A DNA stretch of 64,000 bases. It comes from Diphasiastrum complanatum (lineage: Eukaryota > Streptophyta > Lycopodiopsida > Lycopodiales > Lycopodiaceae). Of the stretch, positions 21,937-33,610 are shown one piece after another. Where the stretch lies: assembly GCA_029204225.1 (NCBI GenBank), contig MU832260.1:16493-80492 (forward strand), in the 5' to 3' direction. A program made the translations under genes and the position numbers. Position 1 is the first letter of the stretch; each line of letters starts with the position of its first letter. Under the pieces are notes generated by a model. It ran no database searches. It saw only the letters and a list, made by a program, of their open reading frames with translations, and had not been told where the DNA came from.

Positions 21937-22110
21937 AGAACAATGGAACGTCTCTGCCTGTGGATTCTGAATACTATACACTCACTACCAGAAAACACTG
22001 TACACTAGCACATGCAAGCTAAATTATGGCTATCTACCGAGAAACTGTGGATATACTATTCCGTTACCTGCTGCAGGCAGCAACAAAACATGAAGAGCTC
22101 GAGAAAACAA

Positions 22111-22268
22111 AATAAAACCATGACTAGATCAAAGCATTCCTGGAAAATGTTTTTCTACTGAAACTGAGTACAGAACTGGTTTTCTCAACACCATAAAGTA
22201 ATTACATATATCGTCCTCTTTTCTGCTCTCTTTTGCAAGTTGTAACATACTGACATTAAAGCAATAAA
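22111..22268 (+). terminator. Candidate poly(A) signals of the peroxidase gene
   Basis: AATAAA occurs at 22111-22116 and 22263-22268, about 175 and 330 bp after the stop codon. Either could direct 3' processing; which is used cannot be told from sequence. Confidence 0.4.
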
Positions 22269-22269
22269 C

Positions 22270-23388
22270 AGCAGTGAGCCGTACTAGAATTCATGTGCAG
22301 ATTCCTCTGCAAAGAAACTTGATGTACATATGTATAGTATTTTCTATGGTTCCATTTGAAAGGTGTTTGCTCAATTAGTTTTTGAAGCACTACTTGTCAT
22401 GGTTAGACCTATGGGTTTTCTTAGATTATGTGTAATATGTTTCACGAATAATCCTAACCAAGTTTTTGCACCCCATATATATATATCTCCACCAAACTCA
22501 CACACCACCAGAGTTGTGATTGTCCTTCCCAAGTACAATATTGTCCATAGCATCACCACGATTTTGAAACTTAACGAGCATATTCACTATGGAATATTGC
22601 ATTTTTTACCTAATTTAAGATTTTGTACAAACAGGTTTAACTTTTTTTTTTTTTTGTGATTTTTGAATAAAAGGGCAAAATTTGACAATATATTTGTTTT
22701 CTGCCACACGAAAATGTTTCTTTCATAAATATTGATAATTTGCAAACATGAAGGGAGTGAAAACTTGTAGTAGCTATTCTATAAAGAAGAGTTTTGTATA
22801 GTTAATGTCATATTCAACAAAAATTATGAAAGATTGTATTGTAGATTTTTTACTATATTGGAGAGAAATATAAAATCAAGAATCTATGTATTTTAACAAA
22901 AAATAACTAAAAAGGTGAAAAACGATTTATAGTTTAATATGTTTTGGTATACATCAAGAGTACATTGTAATACCTTAGAGGACTACTTAAATCTGCTTAA
23001 TGTTGGTTTCAATAAAAGACAAATAATCATTTGTAACCATAAGAAGTAAGCATGTGTTGAGGATTAATATGTAAGTAAAATGATCAATTGATAAAAACAT
23101 AAACTTTATTATCTATATTTTTATTGTCCTTTTATTTTTTGGTAGAGCTCAAATAGCCATAGTTAATGTTGATAAACTTATGATTGAAATGAAAGCACCA
23201 TTCAAAGTCAAAATGTGTGATTTCCACTTGAGACGATGAGATTTGCAGCTAACAAGTGAAAATCTTGATTCTTTTGAAGATTTTGCATATGTGATGCACT
23301 TATCGTTATTTGCAAAAATGAAAATTATCACTTGATACATGTGTGAACAAGTGTTGGTATTGTAGTAATTTTGTTGGATTTTGCTTAT
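22270..23388. other. AT-rich intergenic sequence
   Basis: No domain found on either strand. It separates the peroxidase gene from element C. Confidence 0.5.
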
Positions 23389-24001
23389 TCAGGCATGAGA
23401 GTCGACGATTGAGCAACTGGAGGGTTCGTTCCTTCTGGTGTCTTCCTGCTGCAACATTGTAATGAGTCTTGAAAGAGTCAGTTCTGGGTGTGTCATGATG
23501 ATCATCACCCAGTTGTCGTATGAGCTTGGAAAGTTTGAAAGCAGTGTCATTATTGCGTTTTGATTGTCTATGATTGATCCGACAGCGGCCATTTGCTTCA
23601 GCAGGTTCTTGAACTAGTTGATGTGATTCTGTATGGAATCACCATTGGTCATCTTGAGGGAGAAGAATTTTATCCTTAGATGTAGCTTGGTAACTACGTC
23701 ACGCACTTCGTACAGGGGGTGCTCAAGATGTCCCCAACTTCCTTGGAGGTTTGAGCTTTAAACACATGGTCGATTTGCGTGTCTGATATGTTGAGGATGA
23801 TTAGAGTGCGAAAGCCTTTCCATCCTTCAGCTTCCATCGGGAGATTGCAGTGTTGTTGGCTTCGGGTCTTGCCTTTGCACCTGTGACAACATCATACAAC
23901 TCCTTGGCCATTAGCACAGTTTTCATCTTAAATTTCGACAGATGGTAATTGGCTCCATCGAGTTTGTCCACGATGGAACTAGTTTTCCCTTGGAAATCCA
24001 T
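23389..24001 (-). pseudogene. Copia element C gag, pol missing
   Basis: Minus-strand frame starts MDFQGKTSSIVDKLDGANYH (24001) and continues with frameshifts through the gag helical region to SYDNWVMIIMTHPELTLSRL (23389-23592). The gag is close to that of element A (for example GSVIDDQDAIMTLLSSL in A, GSIIDNQNAIMTLLSNF here). The zinc knuckle and all of pol are absent; coding similarity stops near 23389. Inactive. Confidence 0.85.
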
Positions 24002-24142
24002 GTGGAAGTTAGTCTAAGTGATAGTAATAACTATCAGTGACTTAAGAATGAAAATTTGATGCTATTTACAGAACAAGAAGACAATTATTCTATCGATTGA
24101 TAGAACCAGGTTATGTGGGAAGCTTATCAGGCTATAAAAATA

Positions 24143-24154
24143 GCTCTGATACCA
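24143..24154 (-). promoter_or_regulatory. Primer-binding site of element C
   Basis: GCTCTGATACCA on the plus strand, directly adjacent to the LTR start at 24155. Confidence 0.9.
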
Positions 24155-25024
24155 TGTCGGAGAAAATTGAGGTCTGAGGATCGAACGATTCTACTATTGC
24201 ACGAAGGCAGTGGTTGAAGGATTCTCTCGATGCGTGCACTACAACAAAAGTAGGTGAACACAAGAGTAGAGTAGAGCTTAATTGCGCGGTTGTTTGCAAA
24301 AGTGGAAGAGTAGATAATCAAACAAAGCAATAAAAGAGTCAGACAGAAAGATGAAGTAGCAACACATACAATTTTGACAAGAACTCTGAATGCAATAAAA
24401 GACAGTGATTGATTCAGATTAATGTATAGAAATACAAGTCAGATTGATGCTATGAGCACAAGACAATAGCAAATGAAACTACGTGCTTAGGAAGCTAACT
24501 CTACTCCATAAAAGCTATGAGCTATTACTGCCAATCAGTTTGAAAGAAATAATCGATGCATGAAAGCATCTATGGTGTCTATCTCTAATTCACTCTCTCG
24601 TCTTACTTATTGATTAGATTACGATAGTCATCTATATACAGTTTTACATTTTGTGCAGATGAGTGTATAAAAAGATGGCGTGGAGCCGTTGTGCCGTTTG
24701 GAGTAAAGCATGGAGGGTGCTATCATTACAAGAAGTGAGCGTGTAGGCTTTGACTATTTGAAGTCAAGTATGTCATTGTCGTTAGTCAATAAAGTCGAGA
24801 CAGTATGGTCTTCGACATTAGTCGGGAGAGTCGACAAGTCGGACCTCCCAATAAGTTGGCAGAGTCGAGTAGTCGAGCAAGTCGACAAGTCGAGTGCCGA
24901 TTTCATGCATGTTACTGATAATAGGATCTTTCTGCAGACTGTGTGACAATGCATGTAAAACTGCAACAATGGGAATGGAACTAGATTAACATGAATTTAG
25001 GAGAGTAGAGAAATAAATCCAACA
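24155..25024 (-). repeat. 5' LTR of element C (about 870 bp)
   Basis: On the minus strand it starts TGTTGGATTTATTTCTC and ends CTCCGACA just before the primer-binding site, giving TG..CA ends. A GTCGA-rich patch lies at 24785-24900. The 3' partner LTR is not present next to the truncated gag. Confidence 0.8.
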
Positions 25025-25369
25025 ACAACAAGATCCAAGCAGGATCCTGATCCAGATGGGATCAAAAAGGTAGCATAACACCATCTGACAATTAAAATCC
25101 TTTGATAATGTATATCAGACTTGCAAATCTCAGACAAACTTAGCAGAAATAGAGGTAAAATTCACTTAAACTGATGGATCAAGCACAAGATCTTCACAAG
25201 AACTCTCGTAGGACTACCATAGCAAGATCTGGCCCAGATGGACCTCAAAAGACTCTGCGAGAGTTACTTGTGAGGGAACAGTTAAAAAAGAGGCTCTGCG
25301 AGAGTTCACAAGTAGAACCTTCGGAACCTTCGCATGCCATCAAGATCATCTTACCTCGCAAGTATCCAC
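25025..25369. other. Spacer between elements C and D
   Basis: Contains a repeated AGACTCTGCGAGAGTT / AGGCTCTGCGAGAGTT pair (25249-25265 and 25289-25305). No domain. Confidence 0.45.
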
Positions 25370-26658
25370 CATCTTAAACTCTTTAGACAATGCTACTTTC
25401 ACTTCTTGTATACCAATATGATCATTTCCACTAAGAATAATGTCATCTACATACAAAATGAGAACGATGATTTTACCATCATTGAATCTTAAGTATAAAG
25501 AAGGATCATAAGCACTTACAACAAATCTTATAAAGTTCAAGAAAGCATTCAACCTAGAGTACCAAGCTCTAGGTGATTGCTTAAGCCCATAAATGCTTCT
25601 TACCAACAAACACACTTTTTCTTATTAATCTTCTTTGATGAAGCCCTTGGGTTGCCTCATGAAGATCTCATCTTCTAAATAGCCATTGAGAAATGCATTA
25701 GTCACATCAAGTTGAAATAGAGGCCAATTGAAAGTAGTTGCAAGAGAAATGATCAACCTTATGAAAACTAGTTTAGCAACATGAGCAAAAGTTTCATCAA
25801 AGTCTATTTTCTTGGTTTGCAAGAACCCTTTGCCACTAGCCTTGCCTTGTATTTGTTGATGCTCCCATCTTTATTGTACTTCAATCTATATATCCATTTG
25901 CACTCAAGTGGTTTTCTTCCATGAGGAAGATCCACAAGCTTCCATGTATGATTCTCCATAAGAGCATCATACTCCTTTTGCATGGCATCCCTCCATTCTT
26001 GTGACTCCATAGCTTCTTCAAAGCAACTCGGCTCATCAAACATAGATGTTAGAAAAGTGTAAGAGGTAAGTGAATGAAGATCTTCCCTTTGTTCACCTTT
26101 GTCAACATAGGTGAGCCTTGATGGCTCAGCCTTCTTTCTTGTAGACCTCCTTAGAGTCTTCGGGTCTTGAGGTGGATCCTCAAGATCTTGATCACATGTA
26201 GGCTCCTCCTCAAATCTTGCAAGATCCTTGACATAAGATTGATTAGAAGAACTTTCATTCAGGCTAAAGCTTGAGGAGGAGTCTTCTCAACTAATGCTTC
26301 CATGGAGATTCTCAAAGGACAAGGCCGAGTCTATTTCTTAACATAAGCACTCTAGAGGTATTTTTGAATTCATAAATCCCTTTTAGATAGTTCCAACCCT
26401 CTTTGGCTGAGGTACAAGATGCCACTTATTTTATAAGTTCATTACTAACATTCATTTTTAGGCAATGTAATGCTAGTCTAGCTCTCTTTTTGTACCTTAC
26501 TTGATCTGCCCTCCTTGAGGTTCTTCTTCCTCTCCTATGACAAGATCATACATATCTTGGAGCACTAGTAGTGACTCCATTCTAACTTTCCAAGTTGAAT
26601 AATTACTAGAATTTAGCCTTTCACTAGCCTCAAGTAGATAGGCTCCAATTGAACCCAT
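25370..26658 (-). pseudogene. Copia element D, gag joined to RT by an internal deletion
   Basis: Gag starts MGSIGAYLLEASERLNSSNY (26658) and runs to about 26340. It then passes directly to the linker before RT ([18 protein letters not shown]) and RT itself: [67 protein letters not shown] and the catalytic LYVDDIILSGND. The zinc knuckle, protease and integrase are missing. RT ends abruptly after FKMVD (25370), so RNase H and the 3' LTR are also lost. Element E (33650 on) has matching RT sequence and the same LTR tail. Confidence 0.9.
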
Positions 26659-26682
26659 TCTCACTAGCAACAAGTACAACAA

Positions 26683-27269
26683 ATGTACTATTCAAAGGCT
26701 CTCCCTTCTCTCTTTCTCATAATTTAGCAACAAAGCTACTCTCTTGAATCTCACAAAACTCAAGAGGCAAGATCTATAATGATCTTAAACTCAAAAAGAC
26801 TTGGGAAATTGAATTCTACACAATCTATGCAATTTAGAAGCTCGGATTTGACTCTTGGAAGTGCCAATGCCTTCCTATGGTGTTTAGAATGGATTTTAGC
26901 TTCACTCTTGAACTAAAAACATAAGCCTCAAAACTCACTCTCAACGATTTGGAGGTTTAATAAACTTCTAACACCATTCCACATCAAATATTTAATGAGA
27001 TCAATGGATTTTTACAAGCAAATCACTAGTTTCACTCTTCACAACTTGTTTGAAGCTCAAGTATTGAAAAATCACAAAGATTTGGTGAAGGTACAACTCC
27101 AGCAGCCTCTCACACATGTGAGAAGTACATATGAACTTTACACACTAATATGAACCTCAAATTCACAAGCAAACTATTAGTAAAGGTCATCCTCCTTCAA
27201 AATGGTTCTAGCACCAATGCTTTCACCAAAATGAAGATATTTGGATCATCATCTAAGCTCTTTGACTTG
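26683..27269 (-). other. Untranslated leader of element D
   Basis: About 590 bp between primer-binding site and gag ATG, AT-rich, with no domain. Its position and lack of coding content fit a long Copia leader. Confidence 0.5.
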
Positions 27270-27281
27270 GCTCTGATACCA
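27270..27281 (-). promoter_or_regulatory. Primer-binding site of element D
   Basis: GCTCTGATACCA, directly adjoining the LTR end that starts at 27282. Confidence 0.9.
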
Positions 27282-27404
27282 TGTCAAATTTCAGAGTTTT
27301 GGACTAAATGTGAACTATTCAATACTTGCTGATCTATTGATCAAAAACTTCAAAACTTGAAAAGAGATGTATGAACAGCTGATTTATATTGAGTATACAA
27401 ATGC
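27282..27404 (-). repeat. 5' LTR stub of element D
   Basis: On the minus strand this ends CTCTGAAATTTGACA, the same tail as the LTR of element E (ends 35917). Only about 120 bp remain before the B-family fragment on the opposite strand begins. Confidence 0.65.
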
Positions 27405-28163
27405 AAAGGTGTGCATACTCCCATGATACTTGAAACAATACTGAGTAAGGCAGATTGTCCGCAGACTCTCGAAGAAGAGAAACAAATGGCCAATACACCC
27501 TATCGAAGATTGATTAGATCATTGTTGTATCTTGCAAACAACACCAGACCTGATATAGCATTTGCAGTATACAGGCTAAGCCAATTTAATCAGAACCCAG
27601 GATCGTTACATTGGAAGCTAGCAAAAAGAGTAGTACAATATTTCCAAGAATCGAAAGACTATGGAATGTGTTATTCGAAGGAAGCTGGATTTCGGATCGA
27701 ATCTTATAGTGATGCAAGCTGGGCATCCATGAAGGATGATAGCAGAAGTATTGCAGGAGCTTGTACTCTAGCATCTGGCGCAACCATACTTTGAATAAGT
27801 AAGAAGCAAACAACAGTAGCCCAATCTTCGTGTGAGGCAGAATATGTAGCAGCAGCTAAGATGGCAAACGAGCTAATCTGGATCAAACAAATGTTGGAAG
27901 GGTTTGATGAAACTATTTCTGAACCTTATGTCTGACTAATGGATAACACTTCAGCAATCTACCTTACAAAAGATCTTGTGTTTCATTCGAAAACGAAACA
28001 TATAGCTATCAAGTATCATGTTATTCGGGACTTAGTCGAAAAGAAGATACTGAAGACAGTCTTCATACCTACAGAGGAAATGACAGCTGATATCTTTACA
28101 AAGCCACTCAGTAAAGCTTGTTCGAGAAGAAGCAAAGAAGATTGGGGTTAATCCAACTGCCCA
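27405..28163 (+). pseudogene. Element F: Copia RT end and RNase H, B family
   Basis: Starts within the RT thumb (RSLLYLANNTRPDIAFAVYR), then RNase H (IESYSDASWASMKDDSRS; ISKKQTTVAQSSCEAEY; LMDNTSAIYLTKD; SKTKHIAIKYHVIR; EEMTADIFTKPLSK). Two stops (after TIL and before LMDN) interrupt it. Element K on the minus strand at 43738-44408 carries the same domain with closely similar sequence. Everything upstream of RT is missing. Confidence 0.9.
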
Positions 28164-28177
28164 CTTTGAGAGGGAGT
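28164..28177 (+). promoter_or_regulatory. Polypurine tract of element F
   Basis: CTTTGAGAGGGAGT precedes the LTR start TGTAGAACACC. Confidence 0.8.
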
Positions 28178-28545
28178 TGTAGAACACCTCAACAGACAAA
28201 TCTTGGTTCTACCAACAAAGTGCACAGTCTAATTGACAAAGGCTGAGAAACTCGAAACATTTTTTTTATTCTTGTTCAAACTTGAAACTCGAACTCGAAA
28301 CTTGAATTCGAAACTCAAAATGAAACATTTTTTTTCTTGTTCAAACTCGAACAATAAATTGTCTCGACAGATAAACTGTCGCAAAAAAAACCTTTCGAGT
28401 CCGGAAACAGAACGTTTTTTTGAATATCAACAATCTTAATGGTTAGATCGACTGTTATAGAAGGAAGAAGGCCAAAAGACATATCCTGTGACAATATAAA
28501 TACATGTGCATTTACTCATTGAAACAACAAGGCAACAAGAGATGT
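28178..28545 (+). repeat. 3' LTR of element F, truncated
   Basis: Matches the LTR 9107-9734 in opposite orientation from TGTAGAACACCTCAACAG to GCAACAAGAGATGT, then diverges near 28545. The last third is missing. Confidence 0.85.
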
Positions 28546-28930
28546 AGAGATTTATGGCAAATGAATATCGGAATTTGGAAGTGGAGTAGGGCGAGTTTCT
28601 TTACATTTTTTGAAATATAATGGATGTTAGCTCCTTGATTAACTTTGTATTGTGCTAAACCGATGACTAGTTTTCAAACTTGGAGGATTATAGCCATCAT
28701 ACATGAAAAAAATACAGGTTTTTTTATGGCTTGTTCAAGAAGATGCTCGAAATACTTTTTACAAGTAGGACTTTTAGGCTTGCCATATAGTCTTTGAAGT
28801 TTGTACCTAAAAGATTTAAGGAGCCTTGGACGTTGAAGCGTGAAAGCCTTGGACCTTGAGGCCAGCCCACAATATTAAATGCACCAAAAGGCTTCAGCCT
28901 TTGAACTTGGAAGTTTCCAAAGTCGAGACA
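28546..28930. other. No gene recognised
   Basis: A mixed stretch after the broken LTR; no domain on either strand. Confidence 0.45.
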
Positions 28931-29165
28931 GCAAGCAACAACAGAGTGGGAGAGCTCAAGCCTCAGAGTGGGGTGGAGCAGCGAGAGCTGCAGCTTGCAC
29001 AGTGCGAGCAAGTGAGCTGCGAGAGTGGGCACTGAGGCATGAGGCACGAGTCTGGAGCAGCGAGAGTGGTCTGGAGCAGCGAGCAGGGAGCGGTGAGGTA
29101 TGAGCAGCGTAGAGACATAGAGAGCAACGAACAACGAGGAGGGTGGAGCAGCCAACCAGGCAGTG
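28931..29165. repeat. Purine-rich GC-rich low-complexity tract (GAGCAGCGAG words)
   Basis: Repeated GGAGCAGCGAG, GCGAGAGTGG and GAGCAGCG words make an irregular G+A-rich tract that contrasts with the AT-rich surroundings. Open frames in several phases on both strands are products of the composition and I do not call them genes. Confidence 0.6.
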
Positions 29166-29705
29166 GGAGCACTTAAAAAAACACAAAATTGGGCCTCAAA
29201 TATAGCCCTCCGAGTTAAAACTTTCCATGTTGTCATTCTGCATTCATATGCATAGATCATTTCTTCAATTCTCCACTCAATCTTATCTCTTTTGTCCAGT
29301 TAGGAGCAAGGTCAGCATACAATAAGCAAATCAAGTTCCCTTGCATTCTCCACTTGATGCTCTCTTTGTCTTGTTGAATGTATGTTCATTATGCAATAAA
29401 CACACCCTTGATGCTAACTTCGAGATTCTCATTCTAAATGAGTTGACAATTGTTGCATCACAAATGTTTGGACCTTTGACTATCCGCACCTTGAATCCGG
29501 TCTTCAGGTTGCTACATAATACTCATGCTACCTTGCCATATTACAAACAATGAATAAAGATAAAAATCTAACCAGTAGAAAATATCACTCTGCCAGTTGG
29601 CCTAATCAACATGATAGGAACATGGGATGACTCTATTGTAATTTGTGATTAATTTGTTGCTAGTGGCCATCAATTTTTTTATAGAGTACTATAGTTCGCA
29701 CACCC
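29166..29705. other. No gene recognised
   Basis: A 70-codon open frame at 29341-29553 has no known motif. Two segments share CTCCACTTGATGCTCTC / TCTCCACTCAATCTTATCTC words, suggesting minor internal repetition. Confidence 0.4.
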
Positions 29706-29711
29706 ACCCAC

Positions 29712-30255
29712 ATGCATTCTCAAGGAGTGGTCAAGGGTGTAGGTGTCTGTGATGTGCAGCATGGTGCACTTGCGGGGCCAACCACAGTCCCTGTACCATC
29801 AAGAAGGGATCGTCGTGACAGGAGTCGACAACTTGGTGGGAAAGACTACTATGTGGATCGCTACGAATATGAGAATAAGGATAAAGCTCGAGTTGCAGTT
29901 CAAAGGTGTTTCTACTTGTGTGATCTCCCCCTTCATTTGGCCAGGTGCATTCTTGACTCTTGAATCTTTCTTAATTGTGCAATTATTTATGATATTTACT
30001 ATCATAAATTTCTCAGTGCTCAATGAATGATGACACATTGACAACTAATTCATGATGCATAAATGGTTACTGCTCGATGTAATCTCTATAGCACCCCAAC
30101 ATGGAGGGACATGTCACATTATGACATCCATGTAGGGCATCATTTTTGAGTGGGATGGGATAACCATGGAGTAGCTCAGGATGGGGGAGCTTGTTGCGGA
30201 GCAAGACTATGTCAAGAGGGACTTAGACCACATCAAGAGATCATGGGTTCGGTAT
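29712..30255 (+). pseudogene. hAT/DUF659-like transposase relic
   Basis: A first segment (29712-29963) ends KARVAVQRCFYLCDLPLHLA, resembling the start of the DUF659 region of plant hAT-related proteins (helix with aromatic residues and a central LP). A second segment in another frame (about 30180-30252) reads ELVAEQDYVKRDLDHIKRSW, the next conserved block, which in the family precedes GC..SDGW. Stops separate them. No zinc finger or dimerisation domain is visible. An old fragment; the assignment rests on two short matches made from memory of the family. Confidence 0.45.
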
Positions 30256-30889
30256 GTATTCACTACTATGATCTATGATCTATCTAATATCCATCATGAA
30301 TCATAATTAATCTATGTACAAACTCCCAAGCTCTTTGCTCACTACTTGCTACTTAGAATTTACTATATAGTGTGCACTGTGTACACTTCATATTTCAAAT
30401 TTCAAGATTCTGACCTTCTTGATCAAAGAGATATTATAAGGCTTTACTTTTTCCTCATTTACTGGAATCTTGCTCTTGCTGTATAGGTGATACTTGCTGA
30501 AATTGAGAAGAGACAAACCACGGGTTACCGTATCATCCATACATTTCACTTTTTAAAGCTTTAAGCGACTTGGAAATGACCCATAGGAATGCAATAGCAA
30601 TCTTAATTGAATTCTATGAGCCATAGCCACATTTCCTAATTATTGGCATCCAGAAATTGCTGATAGGCACCAGCGCGATGCAGTGCTGAAATCAGATAAG
30701 TTTGATATTACAAGGCAACACTATTAGGAGCAAGAACACACTGGTCTCGTTTCACCAATTTGCAACCATAGCAGGATACAAACAGCACAAGAAAGGAATA
30801 CAGATAAGGTCAAAGTCGAAACAAATGCGAACAAGGTTCTGATCATACATTAACAGATGCATTAGCAAATTGAAATTCTCACTAACACT
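30256..30889. other. No gene recognised
   Basis: Lies downstream (minus-strand sense) of the MIOX relic and might contain its decayed 3' exons, but I could not match the C-terminal motifs of the enzyme. Confidence 0.45.
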
Positions 30890-33610
30890 AGGGACCCATG
30901 GAATTCCATCTCAATAATTGCTAAATATCCTGCTGCAGGCTGCTGATTAGAAGGCAATGTACTATTATCGCACTTCAGCACCTGGATATTGTTACAGAAA
31001 TGGTGTCATGAAAGTAATAGAGCAAAAAACTATATACTCCAAACCTCCTCCAAATATGTTAGAAGGCTTTAGCTGATAAAGATATTCATCATGACCCCAG
31101 GACATTAGCGCCTTGTCCAAACCACAACCTTCTTCATATATCCCATTCTTCGGGTTAAACTTTGGGTTGTAGAAGTCTGTGTTACTCTTAAAATACTATA
31201 GCTGTAGTGGCACCAACACGTTGAGTTCTCAAGCAATTTGCTCAAAAAAAGAAACAGAGTGATCCTTGTACATAAACAGGTTCTTATTCCCAAACCTTCG
31301 CATAAATTTTGAGATCTATGCACCTCGGAATGGACAATATGCTCATCAAAAGCATAACCGAGAGGAAAAGTATCTCTTGCATCCAGGGCAAGCCTAGAGA
31401 TAAGTTCATAGGTATCTGCAACAAAACAATTCATTTAAGTACTTGAGCCATTATTTTCCCTTGTTGGTTAGCTTGGCATCCAAAGTTTCCAAGGGTTGGC
31501 TCAGTTGGTTAGCTTGGAATCCAAAGTTTCTTTGTTCCCAGGTTGAAGCTCCCCTTGGAAAGCAAGATACATTATTTTCTCTTGTGCTCAGTTGGCTAGC
31601 TTGGCATCCAAAGTTTCTTTGGTCCCTGTTCAAGCCCCCCTTAGAAATCAAGATGCATTATATTCCCTTGTGAAGAGTATATTGCTGTCTTTGAAGGAGA
31701 TTGTCTAAGTGGCCTCATAGTGAGGCAAGCATAATGCCACAGTGCAATAACCTAATCCATTAAAAAAAGATCTCATACTTTACCTATATGAATTTCATAG
31801 AAAATCAAAGCTTAAAGGTAAAGATCCCTCATTCTGCTTATATTGTTTCTCCAAATATGAACCTTTATGGAGGATCAATACAAGTAATTGCGTTGATGAC
31901 TGACAGCATAATCTGTAACAATAGAAAGTCAAGGAGCAAAGCCTGACTTCTTTGAAAGTAAAGAGAAACTAAGTTATAACAGCAATTCTTGATGCAGTAA
32001 TAAGGTGCCAACATCCATTAGACTTGGTACTTGTAATCTGCATCATATTAGGGGATGGTTCCTTATTTCTCAAAGACAACCTCATGAACAAAATCAGCAT
32101 AGCACATATATTTGCTTTCACTTTGCACTAATAAAATGTTACGTGGGCAGGCTTCTAAAAATATGTATGATTGACTTGATCTTTGACATATAATTCTATT
32201 TGTTGGTGCCAGTTTGTTGGAAGCTTCCAAGTAATTTAGGAAGGATGACAAAATTTACCATAGGTATTCAGCATATAATATCTTGTCCAACCAGTTTGAG
32301 TTTTCAGAGAAAGATGAGGGAGAAAAAGATTAGTATAACCCCATTGGGGCTCTTGTACAAACTTACGATGTAGCAACACCTTGCCCAAATCCTCAGAACT
32401 GAATAGAAATCAATTTGTCAAAATTCAAGGAATTTGATTCGATTTGGTGTATGTTGTCCACGTATACTTATGCTGAAGAAATCCTTACAAATTGCTTGTT
32501 GGTGTATGTTCCAAAAAATGCTACAAGCTCCCTGAACTTAAAGGCTGCAGCCTGCAATGTACCATGAATTAGCCCTGTCAAACAAAACCAGTCATCGGGA
32601 TGATCATTTTGGATTGCTTCTGCTGTCTGCAACAAATTCTCTATTTGGGGTTCTCGTCAAGATCAGGATCACTTTCATCCACATAGTCACTGAGAAGTTC
32701 ACAGCATTCCCAAATGCGCATCACTGCCCTGTTGAACTGCAAGTGTTTCTTCTGCATGTTTATGGCCTGCCCAAAACAAATTTAAAAGAACTTAAATTGG
32801 TGTCACCAAGTGTTTTCCATTCCGCTTTCCACCCCTGCAATTGAGTGCAGCACGATGTAGACTCGTGAAAAAAAAAAATATGATTCAAGTGTTCGCAGGA
32901 TAACAGTCGATCCTTTCCAGTCTGCTGGCAACCATTAAATATAGAGGCTATATTTCCCCGGTTTTGATTAATGTGTGCGGATAAGAACTTAGAAGTGTGT
33001 CATTGGAAGCACCCAATATTCACTATCAGCAATTAGATCCCACGAAAAGCACCTCCATGTTTTTCAAGTGCTCTGAATTTCTTTTCAAGGTATGCATGTT
33101 GGTGATAAAACCAGATACGTATAACTTTTGCTCATAAAAAAGGATTAAACAGCTCTGCCCTTACTAGATTCAGTATGATGGCTATCACATTCTTGTTGCA
33201 ATTCACTGCACCCACCAGATCCGGTCTTGGGTTACTTTATACTCATCTTTACTATAAAAACAAGGCTGGAGATTTTCTGCTACAAGCAGATGATGTTAGG
33301 GAAGTTTGAACTGGAACCAAAGAACTTTCAACGACATAAAGAGCAATCGGACTACAATATTTAATAAATTCCTGTGATACCAAAAGTGCAAAGAGCAAAC
33401 AATTATCACGATCCGCATTAACTTGAAACATTAGCTTGAAGGCAAAAATATCCTCAAGAAGATCATGTAGAAAAGTGATGATCAGTACTGGCTTGCAAAA
33501 TTGTGAGTTTGATAAATATGATCAGTCCTGTAAAAAACTTCTACTCCCTGACAGCCTTTCACTTTCGCCGCCAACATATGAACTGCAAATTCATGCTTGA
33601 TCGTCAAAGA
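30890..33610 (-). pseudogene. MIOX: myo-inositol oxygenase (MIOX) pseudogene
   Basis: MIOX is a cytosolic di-iron enzyme that converts myo-inositol to D-glucuronate. Exon pieces are recognisable on the minus strand in family order: 33489-33610 (KGCQGVEVFYRTDHIYQTHN); 32563-32766 (IWECCELL, VDESDPDLDE, LLQTAEAIQNDHPDDW, LTGLIH); 32367-32390 (LGKVLLH, flanked by GTAAGT); 31040-31415 (DTFPLGYAFDEHIVHSE, NPKNGIYEEGCGLDKALMSW, GHDEYLY); about 30890-30985 (STLPSNQ, badly decayed). Defects: a 2-nt insertion after DPDLDE (about 32650); the first metal-ligand His (family HLLQTAE) is Asn (ENLLQTAE); several frame changes in the 31.1-31.4 kb exon; the YHSFYPLH block is not recognisable. Intron positions are retained, so this is a decayed genomic duplicate and not a retrocopy. 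Confidence 0.85.
31464..31680. repeat. Tandem repeat inside a MIOX intron
   Basis: A unit of about 87 bp occurs at 31505-31591 and 31592-31676, each with TTGG.TAGCTTGG.ATCCAAAGTTTC and CAAGAT.CATTAT. A third copy of the 26-bp core lies at 31464-31489. Confidence 0.85.

Noticed and set aside
20417-21998. Minus-strand open frames opposite the peroxidase (20417-20635; 21441-21998)
   Set aside because: They run across peroxidase exons and introns, and the sense strand has a complete family match.
23149-23340. Minus-strand open frame below element C as remaining pol
   Set aside because: Translation shows no protease, integrase, RT or RNase H motif; treated as intergenic.
24238-24254. CACTACAACAAAAG as a possible CACTA terminus
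   Set aside because: Lies inside the LTR of element C, with no subterminal repeats and no partner.
28724-29260. 178-codon minus-strand open frame
   Set aside because: It crosses the GAGCAGCGAG low-complexity tract and has no domain; length is explained by composition.
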